Positions 16,320-23,135 of a stretch of DNA of 35,170 nt are shown here, piece after piece. Within the stretch, counting starts at the first letter, position 1, and the number at the start of each line of letters is the position of its first letter. Under the pieces are notes generated by a model. The model saw nothing but the letters and a program-made list of their open reading frames with translations, was not told the DNA's origin and made no database searches. Both the position numbers and the translations under genes were made by a program. The stretch is from NCBI GenBank assembly GCA_946478755.1, contig CAMLDJ010000027.1:1-35170 (forward strand), in the 5' to 3' direction. Origin of the DNA: an uncultured Pedobacter sp. Lineage in GTDB: Bacteria; Bacteroidota; Bacteroidia; Sphingobacteriales; Sphingobacteriaceae.

Positions 16320-17018
16320 ATGAAATCAAACCTGACCACTACATTACTGATTATGCTACTTCTTGTAAGCAGTCAGCTGTCTTTTGCACAGACAAAGCAG
16401 CTATTTGACGGAAAAGATTTAAGGGGCTGGCATAGCGATGTCCCTAAAAAAGACCAGAACCCGGATATCCAACCCTCCTTTATTGTACGCGATGGAATGC
16501 TGGTGAGCCTGGGTAGTCCCGGCGGACACCTGATTACTGATACAACTTATCAAAATTACCGCCTTGAAATACAGTATCGCTTTGCGGCAAAACCCGGAAA
16601 CTGTGGGGTACTGGTACATGCGTCGACACCCAGGGCACTATATGGTATGTTTCCAAAATCAATAGAAGTACAGATGATGCATAAAAATGCTGGCGATTTC
16701 TGGTGTATTGAAGAAGATATCACCGTGCCTGATATGGAGACCAGACGTGGCACCAAAGCAAACTGGGGTATAAACGGTGATAAGCTGCGCCGGATTAAAA
16801 GGCTGACAGACAATTTAGAAAACCCTCTTGGCCAATGGAATAAAATGACAATCGAATGCCTGGACGATCAGATAAAGGTTTGGGTTAATGGTAAGCTAGC
16901 AAATTACGGAACAAATTGCACTGCCAGAAGCGGACAAATCGCACTGCAGGCCGAAGGAGCGGAAGTAGAGTTTAAAAAGGTGGCACTTAAGCCGATTAAA
17001 AGGCTGAGCAAAGACTAA
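16320..17018 (+). CDS. DUF1080 family secreted protein (3-keto-disaccharide hydrolase domain)
   Basis: 232 residues: a signal peptide (about 1-23, LLVSSQLSFAQ) and one DUF1080 jelly-roll domain (about 27-228). Family blocks are LFDGKDLRGWH, YRLEIQYRF, NCGVLVHAS, IEVQMMHKNAGDFW, WNKMTIECLDDQIKVWVNGKL and SGQIALQAEGAEVEFKKVAL. The fold is related to concanavalin-like lectins; some members are reported to cleave 3-keto-glycosides made by Gfo/Idh/MocA enzymes, others are uncharacterised. It would act in the periplasm or at the surface. It is divergent from the GH29 gene across a repeat-rich gap; the only Gfo/Idh gene in the window is 6 kb away. Confidence 0.88.
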   Translation: MKSNLTTTLLIMLLLVSSQLSFAQTKQLFDGKDLRGWHSDVPKKDQNPDIQPSFIVRDGMLVSLGSPGGHLITDTTYQNYRLEIQYRFAAKPGNCGVLVHASTPRALYGMFPKSIEVQMMHKNAGDFWCIEEDITVPDMETRRGTKANWGINGDKLRRIKRLTDNLENPLGQWNKMTIECLDDQIKVWVNGKLANYGTNCTARSGQIALQAEGAEVEFKKVALKPIKRLSKD

Positions 17019-17077
17019 ACTTTCCCATCCAGCGTTTTTATAACATAAAACAGGAACATCTTTATCTATAAATCAAG

Positions 17078-17085
17078 TATTTTTG
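17078..17085 (+). promoter_or_regulatory. -7 element just before the 44-residue ORF
   Basis: TATTTTTG matches TAnnTTTG and ends only 4 nt before the ATG at 17090. If used, transcription would start at or within a few bases of the ATG, giving a leaderless mRNA. Confidence 0.4.
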
Positions 17086-17089
17086 CTTC

Positions 17090-17224
17090 ATGACCAACAA
17101 GCCTGACTCCCAAAAAAAGGCCGCATTGCTAAAATGGCTAAAAAAAATTGGCGTGTGGGGCTTTCTGTTTTTCCTCGTAAAGGGCCTTATCTGGCTTGCA
17201 TTAGGGTATTGGGTGCTGAAATAG
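17090..17224 (+). CDS. Small single-pass membrane protein, 44 residues
   Basis: A short reading frame with a lysine-rich N-terminus (MTNKPDSQKKAALLKWLKKI) followed by one hydrophobic helix (about residues 21-42, GVWGFLFFLVKGLIWLALGY) and a terminal lysine. This amphipathic head plus membrane helix, a TAnnTTTG box right before the ATG, and placement in an otherwise empty gap support a real gene. The charge pattern predicts an N-in topology in the inner membrane. I do not recognise a named family. It lies 71 bp after the DUF1080 gene and 103 bp before the cold-shock gene. Confidence 0.65.
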   Translation: MTNKPDSQKKAALLKWLKKIGVWGFLFFLVKGLIWLALGYWVLK

Positions 17225-17272
17225 TCTATTTTGGATTGAATTTTAAAAAATCAATCTTTTAACAAATAATAT

Positions 17273-17303
17273 TTTGATTTCGAAGTAAAAAATGTTATTT
17301 TTG
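17273..17303 (+). promoter_or_regulatory. Consensus Bacteroidota promoter of the cold-shock gene
   Basis: TTTG (17273-17276), a 19-nt spacer and TATTTTTG (17296-17303) match TTTG-N17-23-TAnnTTTG exactly. The predicted start near 17309 leaves a leader of about 19 nt, much shorter than the long thermosensing leader of E. coli cspA. Confidence 0.8.
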
Positions 17304-17327
17304 TTAAATATTTAAAATAATAATACA

Positions 17328-17519
17328 ATGCAACAAGGAACAGTAAAATTTTTCAATGAAACAAAAGGTTTTGGTTTTATAGTACCAGCTAATGGTGATG
17401 CCGAGATTTTTGTTCATTCTTCTGGCTTAATAGATAGTATTCGTGAGAATGATTCTGTAAGCTATGACATCGAGCAAGGTAGAAAAGGCTTGAACGCAAT
17501 TAATGTTAAGATTAGCTAA
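17328..17519 (+). CDS. CspA-family cold-shock protein
   Basis: 63-residue single cold-shock (OB-fold) domain that binds single-stranded RNA or DNA. Both nucleic-acid motifs are present: RNP1-like KGFGFIVP (residues 14-21) and RNP2-like EIFVHSSGL (26-34). The start MQQGTVKFFNETKGFGF is the standard opening of the family. Such proteins melt RNA structure and act in cold adaptation or general translation. It is monocistronic: a strong promoter is upstream, and a strong intrinsic terminator begins 25 nt after the stop codon. Confidence 0.95.
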   Translation: MQQGTVKFFNETKGFGFIVPANGDAEIFVHSSGLIDSIRENDSVSYDIEQGRKGLNAINVKIS

Positions 17520-17544
17520 TCAAAATATTTATAAATTGTTAAAA

Positions 17545-17576
17545 ACATCCACCCTAACAGGTGGATGTTTTTTTTT
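17545..17576 (+). terminator. Intrinsic terminator of the cold-shock gene
   Basis: Perfect 9-bp stem ACATCCACC/GGTGGATGT with a 6-nt loop (CTAACA), followed by a run of nine T. An A-run on the left side gives a U-tract on the other strand too, so it could act in both directions. Confidence 0.9.
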
Positions 17577-17636
17577 GCTGGCCCAGGTAAAACTTTAGTC
17601 TGCCCGGATTGTTTATTTCTATAAATCTTTAACAAC

Positions 17637-17822
17637 ATGGGACTATTAAAAACAGCATTGATAGGTGCCGCGGTGTACGGCACGATTAAATACCTTACCA
17701 GAAAAGACATGAACGGGCGTTCGATGGTTGATGATATCAAAGAAAAGGCTCCTGAGTGGATGGAAAAAGTCAAAAATATGAAAAGGGAATTCCAGGTAAA
17801 TGTGGAACGCCAACGGCACTAA
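17637..17822 (+). CDS. YtxH-like small protein
   Basis: 61 residues: a short hydrophobic N-terminal segment (LLKTALIGAAVYGTIKYL, about 3-20) then a charged helical tail (KEKAPEWMEKVKNMKREFQV). This layout resembles YtxH/gas-vesicle-like small membrane-anchored proteins of Bacteroidota, with no established activity; the similarity is by pattern only. It ends at 17822, directly abutting the convergent exbD-like gene with no spacer. The upstream cold-shock terminator separates it from that gene. Confidence 0.7.
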   Translation: MGLLKTALIGAAVYGTIKYLTRKDMNGRSMVDDIKEKAPEWMEKVKNMKREFQVNVERQRH

Positions 17823-18338
17823 TCAATAGATGTGTTGCTGTTTCATAAAGTCCAATTCTTCTTTAGTGATATGTTCATCATCAATTGCTGGAGCTGTGGC
17901 GATTTTAGCAATTCTCAATTCATCCATAATGTCTACAAAATTCTTGTAGCTGGCCGCTGCTGTAGGTTTAACGATTACAAATAACGACCTTTCCGGACGG
18001 CCAGAATTTGCCAGCTCAACCTTTAGCTTGTTCGCCCGCAGGGATGCGCTCACTGCATCAAAGCCTCCGGTTGCCGGCTGACTCTTATTCAATTCTCCCA
18101 TATACCAGGCCACTTTATTATTTTTTCCCAAGAGAATGGTCATAGAACGCGAGGCAGGAGCTGGTTCCTGTATGTCGTCCATCGGCTGATCTGGTTTTGC
18201 AATATCCATTGCTATTGGTTTAGATAAAGAAGTGGTCAGCATAAAAAAAGTGATCAGCAAAAATGCCAGATCAACCATAGCCGTTAAATCGACTTTTGGT
18301 ACTGTCTTTCTGTTTCGGGAATTGTTTAATTCGGCCAT
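17823..18338 (-). CDS. ExbD/TolR-family protein (orphan)
   Basis: 171 residues: a short cytoplasmic N-terminus, one membrane helix (about 20-40, AMVDLAFLLITFFMLTTSL) with the conserved proton-path aspartate (D23), then a periplasmic ExbD domain (about 60-160). ExbD works with ExbB and TonB to convert the proton gradient into outer-membrane work, or in related stators. No exbB/tolQ or tonB gene is next to it, so it must pair with a partner elsewhere or serve a different stator. Bacteroidota often carry several exbD copies. Divergent from the sirtuin gene, with its own -7 box. Confidence 0.88.
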   Translation of the reverse strand: MAELNNSRNRKTVPKVDLTAMVDLAFLLITFFMLTTSLSKPIAMDIAKPDQPMDDIQEPAPASRSMTILLGKNNKVAWYMGELNKSQPATGGFDAVSASLRANKLKVELANSGRPERSLFVIVKPTAAASYKNFVDIMDELRIAKIATAPAIDDEHITKEELDFMKQQHIY

Positions 18339-18354
18339 AATAATTGCTTTAGTT

Positions 18355-18362
18355 CAAATTTA
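18355..18362 (-). promoter_or_regulatory. -7 element upstream of the exbD-like gene
   Basis: Minus-strand TAAATTTG matches TAnnTTTG; predicted leader about 10 nt. No TTTG at the normal -33 spacing. Confidence 0.4.
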
Positions 18363-18430
18363 GGATGCTTGAATCAATTGGATTCCATAAGTCAAAAAAA
18401 CCTATGTTATGGAGAGGCCTGAAGGTTGTT

Positions 18431-18438
18431 TATATTTG
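18431..18438 (+). promoter_or_regulatory. -7 element upstream of the sirtuin gene
   Basis: TATATTTG matches TAnnTTTG; predicted leader about 22 nt to the ATG at 18467. The -33 element is unclear. Confidence 0.45.
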
Positions 18439-18466
18439 CATTCAACATTTGACAACGAATTAAAGT

Positions 18467-19165
18467 ATGAATAATATAGTCATATTAAGCGGTGCAGGCA
18501 TCAGTGCAGAAAGCGGTCTTAAAACATTTAGAGATGGTGATGGTTTGTGGGAGAATCATCGGATCACCGATGTTGCCACTCCGGAAGCATGGAAGCGTAA
18601 CCCTGAACTGGTACAGCAGTTTTATAATGAGCGGCGGAAATCTGTACTTGAGGCCCGGCCTAACGAAGCACATAAGGCCCTGGCCAGATTACAGGAAAGG
18701 TACAATGTTCAGATCATCACCCAAAATATTGATGACCTACACGAGCGTGCAGGTTCCAAAAACGTACTTCATTTACATGGAATAATTACCATGGCACAAT
18801 CGGACATTGACGCTGGGCTTACCTATCCAATAGCGGGTTGGAAGCTTAGTTTTACTGATTTATGTACTTATGGAAAACCCTTGCGGCCACACGTAGTATG
18901 GTTTGGCGAGGATGTTCCTAATATGGAACCGGCTGCAAGACTTTGCAGAAAAGCCGATGTATTTGCGGTGATTGGTACCAGCTTACAGGTATACCCTGCT
19001 GCCAGCTTAACTCAATATGTCCCGAAGCAGGCAATCAAATATGTTATTGATGTAAATCTGCCCCATATAAACGCTGTCGATCAGCTGAGACAGATTGAAC
19101 AACGGGCAACGATTGGAGTGCCTATGATGGTGAAAGAACTGATGGCATGGGATTCCAGCAAATAA
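18467..19165 (+). CDS. Sir2-family NAD-dependent protein deacylase
   Basis: 232-residue sirtuin. NAD-binding motifs GAGISAESGLKTFRD (9-23) and TQNIDDLHERAG (85-96), catalytic histidine H104 (HLHG) and LRPHVVWFGE (139-148) are intact, as is the GTSLQVYPAA adenosine loop. Y53 and R56 (QFYNERR) match the acyl-pocket signature of class III (SIRT5/CobB-like) enzymes that remove succinyl or malonyl groups. The segment between HLHG and LRPH, which normally carries four zinc-binding cysteines, has a single cysteine (C133), so the structural zinc is probably absent. The gene is monocistronic, divergent from exbD. Confidence 0.93.
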   Translation: MNNIVILSGAGISAESGLKTFRDGDGLWENHRITDVATPEAWKRNPELVQQFYNERRKSVLEARPNEAHKALARLQERYNVQIITQNIDDLHERAGSKNVLHLHGIITMAQSDIDAGLTYPIAGWKLSFTDLCTYGKPLRPHVVWFGEDVPNMEPAARLCRKADVFAVIGTSLQVYPAASLTQYVPKQAIKYVIDVNLPHINAVDQLRQIEQRATIGVPMMVKELMAWDSSK

Positions 19166-19240
19166 GCTTGAATGTAATGACGTATTCTTCCGCTGAACCC
19201 ATAAATTGTTTGTAGCTTTACAGCCATATAAAAGTACCTC

Positions 19241-19483
19241 ATGGCCGTATTACACAGAAAAGAAGAGAAAATTGAAGTTGTACTTAGTAAACTTCCAAAA
19301 GACTACACTGATAAACAGTTTATTGATATGTTTATACAACTTTACTCGAGAGACTGGGGAAAGATAAAAGCCAATTATATCAAGCAGTCGCAGGATAAAG
19401 AACCGGGGACAGTCATCACCATGCCAAAGCCAGAAATCTACCTGAAAAATATCTTACAGGTTTACCTGGAAAATTCTAAATAA
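19241..19483 (+). CDS. Conserved-looking small hypothetical protein, 80 residues
   Basis: Soluble, charged, mostly helical; no signal peptide or membrane segment. It begins MAVLHRKEEKIEVVLSKLPK and contains DMFIQLYSRDWGKIKANYI and a C-terminal helix. I do not recognise a family. That it is real is supported by its isolation between clear boundaries, codon use like its neighbours and a strong palindromic terminator starting 16 nt after its stop codon. A TAGCTTTA element near 19211-19218 is a poor match to the -7 consensus. Confidence 0.7.
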   Translation: MAVLHRKEEKIEVVLSKLPKDYTDKQFIDMFIQLYSRDWGKIKANYIKQSQDKEPGTVITMPKPEIYLKNILQVYLENSK

Positions 19484-19498
19484 GCTTAATTTCATATC

Positions 19499-19549
19499 GC
19501 ATTTAACAGCAAAAGGCCCATTAGTAATGGGCCTTTTGCTGTTAAATGC
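19499..19549 (+). terminator. Perfect 51-nt palindrome, probable terminator
   Basis: Two 25-base arms (19499-19523 and 19525-19549) are exactly complementary around a single central G. The core AAAAGGCCCATTA/TAATGGGCCTTTT resembles a bidirectional terminator between the convergent 80-residue gene and alaS. A stem this long and perfect is unusual for a plain terminator. Confidence 0.75.
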
Positions 19550-19600
19550 TTTTGAGTATGATTCGAACCAACAGGCATCATAAAAATCTATGCCGCCCCG

Positions 19601-19720
19601 GTAAACAAATATGCCCCTACGTGTACACCCTACAAAAAAACTAGACACCGACGTAAACACCTATGCACCTTATGTAATAACCACACACATCCTCCGTAAA
19701 CAACTATGCATCACACATAT
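19601..19720. repeat. Degenerate repeats between the 80-residue gene and alaS
   Basis: The word GTAAACAA(or CC)-TATGC appears at 19601, 19653 and 19696, followed each time by C/A-rich sequence; spacings are 52 and 43 nt. It is more degraded than the tandem repeats at 3351-3495, but sits in the same place relative to a related hairpin. No gene is seen in 19550-19829. Confidence 0.4.
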
Positions 19721-19749
19721 GCGCTCTGGTTAAAAATAAAATATGCTTT

Positions 19750-19829
19750 CTGCGAAGCGACCTAGGCGCTCTTTGCTCCCCTTCAGGAGCCTATGAGATG
19801 CCAGACGCTGAGGAGAACGGCTTATTTTA
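19750..19829. repeat. Hairpin element 3' of alaS, related to the one 3' of clc
   Basis: Shares the words GCGcTCTTtGCTCC..TTCAG and GAGAACGGCTTATTTT with 3500-3567 (lower case marks differences). A GCTCC/GGAGC stem (19775-19779 and 19786-19790) has a 6-nt loop. The element ends at the alaS stop, so it would form the alaS 3' end. Confidence 0.5.
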
Positions 19830-22529
19830 TCAGTTTATAAGGCCTTCTGTCTTTAACAACACGGTCTTCAGTCCATCTTTGTTCCTTCCGCCAGCTGTTG
19901 CATAAAAAGGCTGTCCGCCTCCACCGCCCTGAATATCCTTAGCCAATTCGCGAACAATATTTGATGCATTTAACCCTTTCTCTTTTACCAGGTTTTCTGA
20001 CAACATCACGGTTATTCCCGGTTTATCATCAATTAACGTTGTAAATACGAGTAAAAGATCATCCACCAGGTCTTTTACAGCGAAAGCGAGATTTTTTACT
20101 GCATCTGCATTAGGCAGGTCTACATGAGTTGCAATAAGATTCACACCGTTGATGGTTTTAAGATGATGCACGATTTCATGCTTAAGGTTATCAGAATGCT
20201 CTGATATTGCTTTCTCAGCCTCTTTTTTCAGTTTGTTGTTCTCTTCAATCAATGCGGAAACGGCTAGAGACAGGTCCTTATTTCCTTTTAGCAGCGCACG
20301 CAATTCGTTTAGTTCCCGATTTTGATCCAAAATAAAGGCTTCTGCTTTGTCGGCAGTGATCGCCTCAATTCGTCTTACTCCTGCGGCCACAGCGCCTTCA
20401 GCGATGATTTTAAAGTAGCCGATCTGGCCTGTAGCGTTAACATGCGTACCGCCGCAAAGCTCTTTAGAATAGTGATCATCAAATGTAATGATACGTACCA
20501 GGTCGCCATATTTCTCTCCAAACAAAGCCGTTACCCCGCTTGAAATAGCCTCATCATAAGGCACATAGCGCTGTTCCTTAAGCGGAATGTTTTCCCTTAT
20601 TTTCTGGTTTACCAGATGCTCTATTTGCGCCAGTTCTTCATCGGTAACTTTAGCAAAATGCGAAAAATCAAAACGCAGATAATCAGGGTTCACCAGCGAA
20701 CCTTTCTGGTTCACGTGATTGCCCAGCACTTTCTTTAACGCGGCATGGAGTAAATGCGTTGCGGTATGGTTGTCTTGTGAGAGCAGACGCTTGTTCTCAT
20801 CAATAACGGCCCAGAAATGTCCTTCAACATCTTCCGGAAGGGTATCAGTATAATGTACAATGACTCCGTTTTCTTTTTTTGTATCGGTAATTTCAACGAA
20901 GAACAGCCGACTATGATCTTCCAGCCGGCCGGTATCTCCAACCTGACCGCCACTTTCCGCATAGAAAGGCGTTTTATTTAGCACAATCTGATATTGCTCC
21001 TTCCCTTTTGCAATTACTTTACGATATTTAATGATCTCTGTTTCCACTTCGAAGTCGTCATAGCCAACAAACTCGACCTCAAGGTCGGGATTAACCAGTA
21101 TCCAGTCGCCGGTGTCAACTGCAGTAGCTGCACGTGAACGTTCCTTCTGTTTAAGCAGAGCCTTATTATACTCGTCCATATCTACCGACCAGCGCTTTTC
21201 CCTGGCCATTAATTCGGTCAGATCTATCGGAAACCCATAGGTATCATTCAGCTCAAATGCAAAGTCACCTGCGATCACCATCTGGTCTTTCAGAATGCTG
21301 TATACCCATTGGTCCTCAAATGACTTTTCAGGATCAATAGCGTTCTCCGACATCAAAAATTCAGCCTGCTTTTTAGTGTAATTATCAAAGCGTTGGATAC
21401 CAGTAGCTAAAGTTCTTAAGAAGGAAACTTCCTCTTCAAGAACCACCTTCTGCACAAAGTCCTGCTGTAAGGTAAGCTCCTCAAAAACACCTTTAAACTG
21501 TTCTGCCAAAACAGGTACCAGCTCGTTTAAAAACGGATCTTTCAGGTTTAAAAAAGTATAGGCATATCGTACAGCGCGACGTAGAATGCGACGGATCACA
21601 TACCCGGCTTTGGTATTCGAAGGTAGCTGCCCATCGGCAATAACGAAAGAAATGGCACGGATATGATCGGCCATGACGCGCATTGCGATATCTGTTTTTT
21701 CTTCTTCGCCGTATTTAATACCGGCTTTAGCCGATATGAACTGGATCAAAGGTTGAAAAACATCGGTATCATAGTTGGAGGATTTACCCTGAAGCACCCG
21801 TACCAGACGTTCGAAACCCATTCCCGTATCTACGTGCTGAGCTGGTAATGGTTGCAAGGAGCCGTCTTTAAGACGGTTAAACTGCATAAATACATTGTTC
21901 CAGATCTCGATCACCTGTGGGTGGTCAGCATTGACAAGCAATTTGCCTTCAATAGCTTTGCGCTCATGATCGGGGCGGCAGTCGACATGGATCTCAGAGC
22001 AGGGGCCACATGGTCCGGTATCACCCATTTCCCAGAAATTATCTTTTTTGTTCCCCAGGATAATGCGTTCTTCGGGTACATATTGTTTCCAAAGTTCATA
22101 AGCTTCTGTATCTCTTGGTAGACCTTCTTTTTCATCGCCCTGAAAAATAGAAACATAGAGCTTATCTTTCGGGATCTTATAAACTTCTGTCAGCAACTCC
22201 CAGCTCCAGGCAATCGCTTCCTTCTTAAAATAATCGCCAAAACTCCAGTTCCCTAGCATTTCGAACATCGTATGGTGATAGGTATCAATTCCTACTTCTT
22301 CTAAATCATTATGTTTACCGGAAACCCTCAGACAGCGCTGGGTATCGGTTACCCTGGGATATCTAACAGGTGCCTCGCCCAAAAACAAGTCCTTGAACTG
22401 GTTCATCCCTGCATTGGTAAACATCAGGGTTGGGTCATTTTTAACTACGATTGGTGCAGATGCAACGATATGGTGCTGTTTCGATTCAAAAAAATTTAGG
22501 TACGCCTGTCTGATTTCCTTAGCTGTCAT
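19830..22529 (-). CDS. alaS: Alanyl-tRNA synthetase
   Basis: 899 residues from the chosen ATG at 22529 (MTAKEIRQAYLNFFESK). Class II aminoacylation core about 1-440 (IVVKNDPTLMFTNAGMNQFKD, HHTMFEMLGNWSFGDYFKKEA, HVDTGMGFERLVRVLQGK). The editing domain has NHTATHLLHAALKKVLG and CGGTHVNATGQIG, whose His and Cys hold zinc and clear Ser/Gly-tRNA. The C-terminal DHHA1 region has KDIQGGGGGQPFYATAGG. The frame stays open to 22655, but those 42 extra residues are unlike the family and a -7 box lies inside them; AGAGG sits right before the chosen ATG. Single housekeeping gene, divergent from the MerR gene. Confidence 0.97.
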   Translation of the reverse strand: MTAKEIRQAYLNFFESKQHHIVASAPIVVKNDPTLMFTNAGMNQFKDLFLGEAPVRYPRVTDTQRCLRVSGKHNDLEEVGIDTYHHTMFEMLGNWSFGDYFKKEAIAWSWELLTEVYKIPKDKLYVSIFQGDEKEGLPRDTEAYELWKQYVPEERIILGNKKDNFWEMGDTGPCGPCSEIHVDCRPDHERKAIEGKLLVNADHPQVIEIWNNVFMQFNRLKDGSLQPLPAQHVDTGMGFERLVRVLQGKSSNYDTDVFQPLIQFISAKAGIKYGEEEKTDIAMRVMADHIRAISFVIADGQLPSNTKAGYVIRRILRRAVRYAYTFLNLKDPFLNELVPVLAEQFKGVFEELTLQQDFVQKVVLEEEVSFLRTLATGIQRFDNYTKKQAEFLMSENAIDPEKSFEDQWVYSILKDQMVIAGDFAFELNDTYGFPIDLTELMAREKRWSVDMDEYNKALLKQKERSRAATAVDTGDWILVNPDLEVEFVGYDDFEVETEIIKYRKVIAKGKEQYQIVLNKTPFYAESGGQVGDTGRLEDHSRLFFVEITDTKKENGVIVHYTDTLPEDVEGHFWAVIDENKRLLSQDNHTATHLLHAALKKVLGNHVNQKGSLVNPDYLRFDFSHFAKVTDEELAQIEHLVNQKIRENIPLKEQRYVPYDEAISSGVTALFGEKYGDLVRIITFDDHYSKELCGGTHVNATGQIGYFKIIAEGAVAAGVRRIEAITADKAEAFILDQNRELNELRALLKGNKDLSLAVSALIEENNKLKKEAEKAISEHSDNLKHEIVHHLKTINGVNLIATHVDLPNADAVKNLAFAVKDLVDDLLLVFTTLIDDKPGITVMLSENLVKEKGLNASNIVRELAKDIQGGGGGQPFYATAGGRNKDGLKTVLLKTEGLIN

Positions 22530-22550
22530 CCTCTGTTGTTTTATTTGGAA

Positions 22551-22558
22551 CAAAATTA
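22551..22558 (-). promoter_or_regulatory. -7 element of alaS
   Basis: Minus-strand TAATTTTG matches TAnnTTTG and predicts a start about 15 nt before the ATG at 22529. This rules against the longer open frame starting at 22655. Confidence 0.5.
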
Positions 22559-22730
22559 GCATATTATTGGAGTATTTCCGTACTATCGGTTTACATAAAA
22601 CCGCGCTTTTATGAGGCCGATAATTTATTTGCTGATTTTTTTTAAGTATGTCCATGGATACCTGCCTAACTTTTCCTAAGTTTGACTACTTTAAATAAAA
22701 CCCGTAATTAACTAATAATCAATACAACAT

Positions 22731-23066
22731 ATGCCTTACAAAGAAAGGGAGATAAATAAAATGTATTATACAATGGGGGAAGTGACCGAGATGTTTGGCG
22801 TAAACGCATCCCAGATCCGTTTTTATGAAAAGGAGTTTGATGTTCTTCAGCCTAAAAAGAACAAGAAGGGAAATAGGTTATTTACGCCTGAGGATATTGA
22901 AAATTTAAAGATCATTTTTCATCTGGTCGATGACAAAGGCTTTACATTGAAAGGTGCAAAAGAACACCTCAGGAACAATAGCGGTGAAGTAAAGGAAAAC
23001 CAGAAAATCATCGCCTCCCTTGAAAAATTAAAAGACTTCTTGTTAAAGCTGAACGAAGAAATTTAA
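22731..23066 (+). CDS. MerR-family transcriptional regulator
   Basis: 111 residues. The winged helix-turn-helix (about 11-80) reads MYYTMGEVTEMFGVNASQIRF, then YEKEFDVLQPKKNKKGNRLF and TPEDIENLKIIFHLVDDKGF. A short C-terminal helix (about 88-111) should form the dimer coiled coil. There is no C-terminal effector domain and no cysteine cluster, so the signal is not a metal or drug of the classic type. The start MPYKEREINK is preferred over the internal methionines because this charged lead-in recurs in relatives of the type I know. It is divergent from alaS and precedes the HhH-barrel gene by 67 bp; regulation of that gene is possible but unproven. Confidence 0.9.
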   Translation: MPYKEREINKMYYTMGEVTEMFGVNASQIRFYEKEFDVLQPKKNKKGNRLFTPEDIENLKIIFHLVDDKGFTLKGAKEHLRNNSGEVKENQKIIASLEKLKDFLLKLNEEI

Positions 23067-23102
23067 TTTATTCCTTAAATATTTTTTTATATCGTAAATA
23101 TT

Positions 23103-23135
23103 ATAGTGGTTTGGCTGATTTATCCTAACCACTAT
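23103..23135 (+). promoter_or_regulatory. Inverted repeat overlapping the HhH-barrel start codon
   Basis: Exact 9-bp arms ATAGTGGTT (23103-23111) and AACCACTAT (23127-23135) with a 15-nt loop; the right arm includes the first two bases of the ATG at 23134. It could be an operator or an RNA hairpin hiding the start. Confidence 0.45.

Noticed and set aside
19552..19640. tRNA-like fragment on the minus strand (GGTTCGAATC at 19560-19569)
   Set aside because: The T-arm stem has two mismatches, the acceptor ends do not pair and no proper anticodon loop forms, so neither a tRNA nor a clear attachment-site remnant is supported.
22530..22655. N-terminal extension of alaS
   Set aside because: The 42 added residues are unlike AlaRS, and a -7 box with AGAGG before the later ATG supports a start at 22529.
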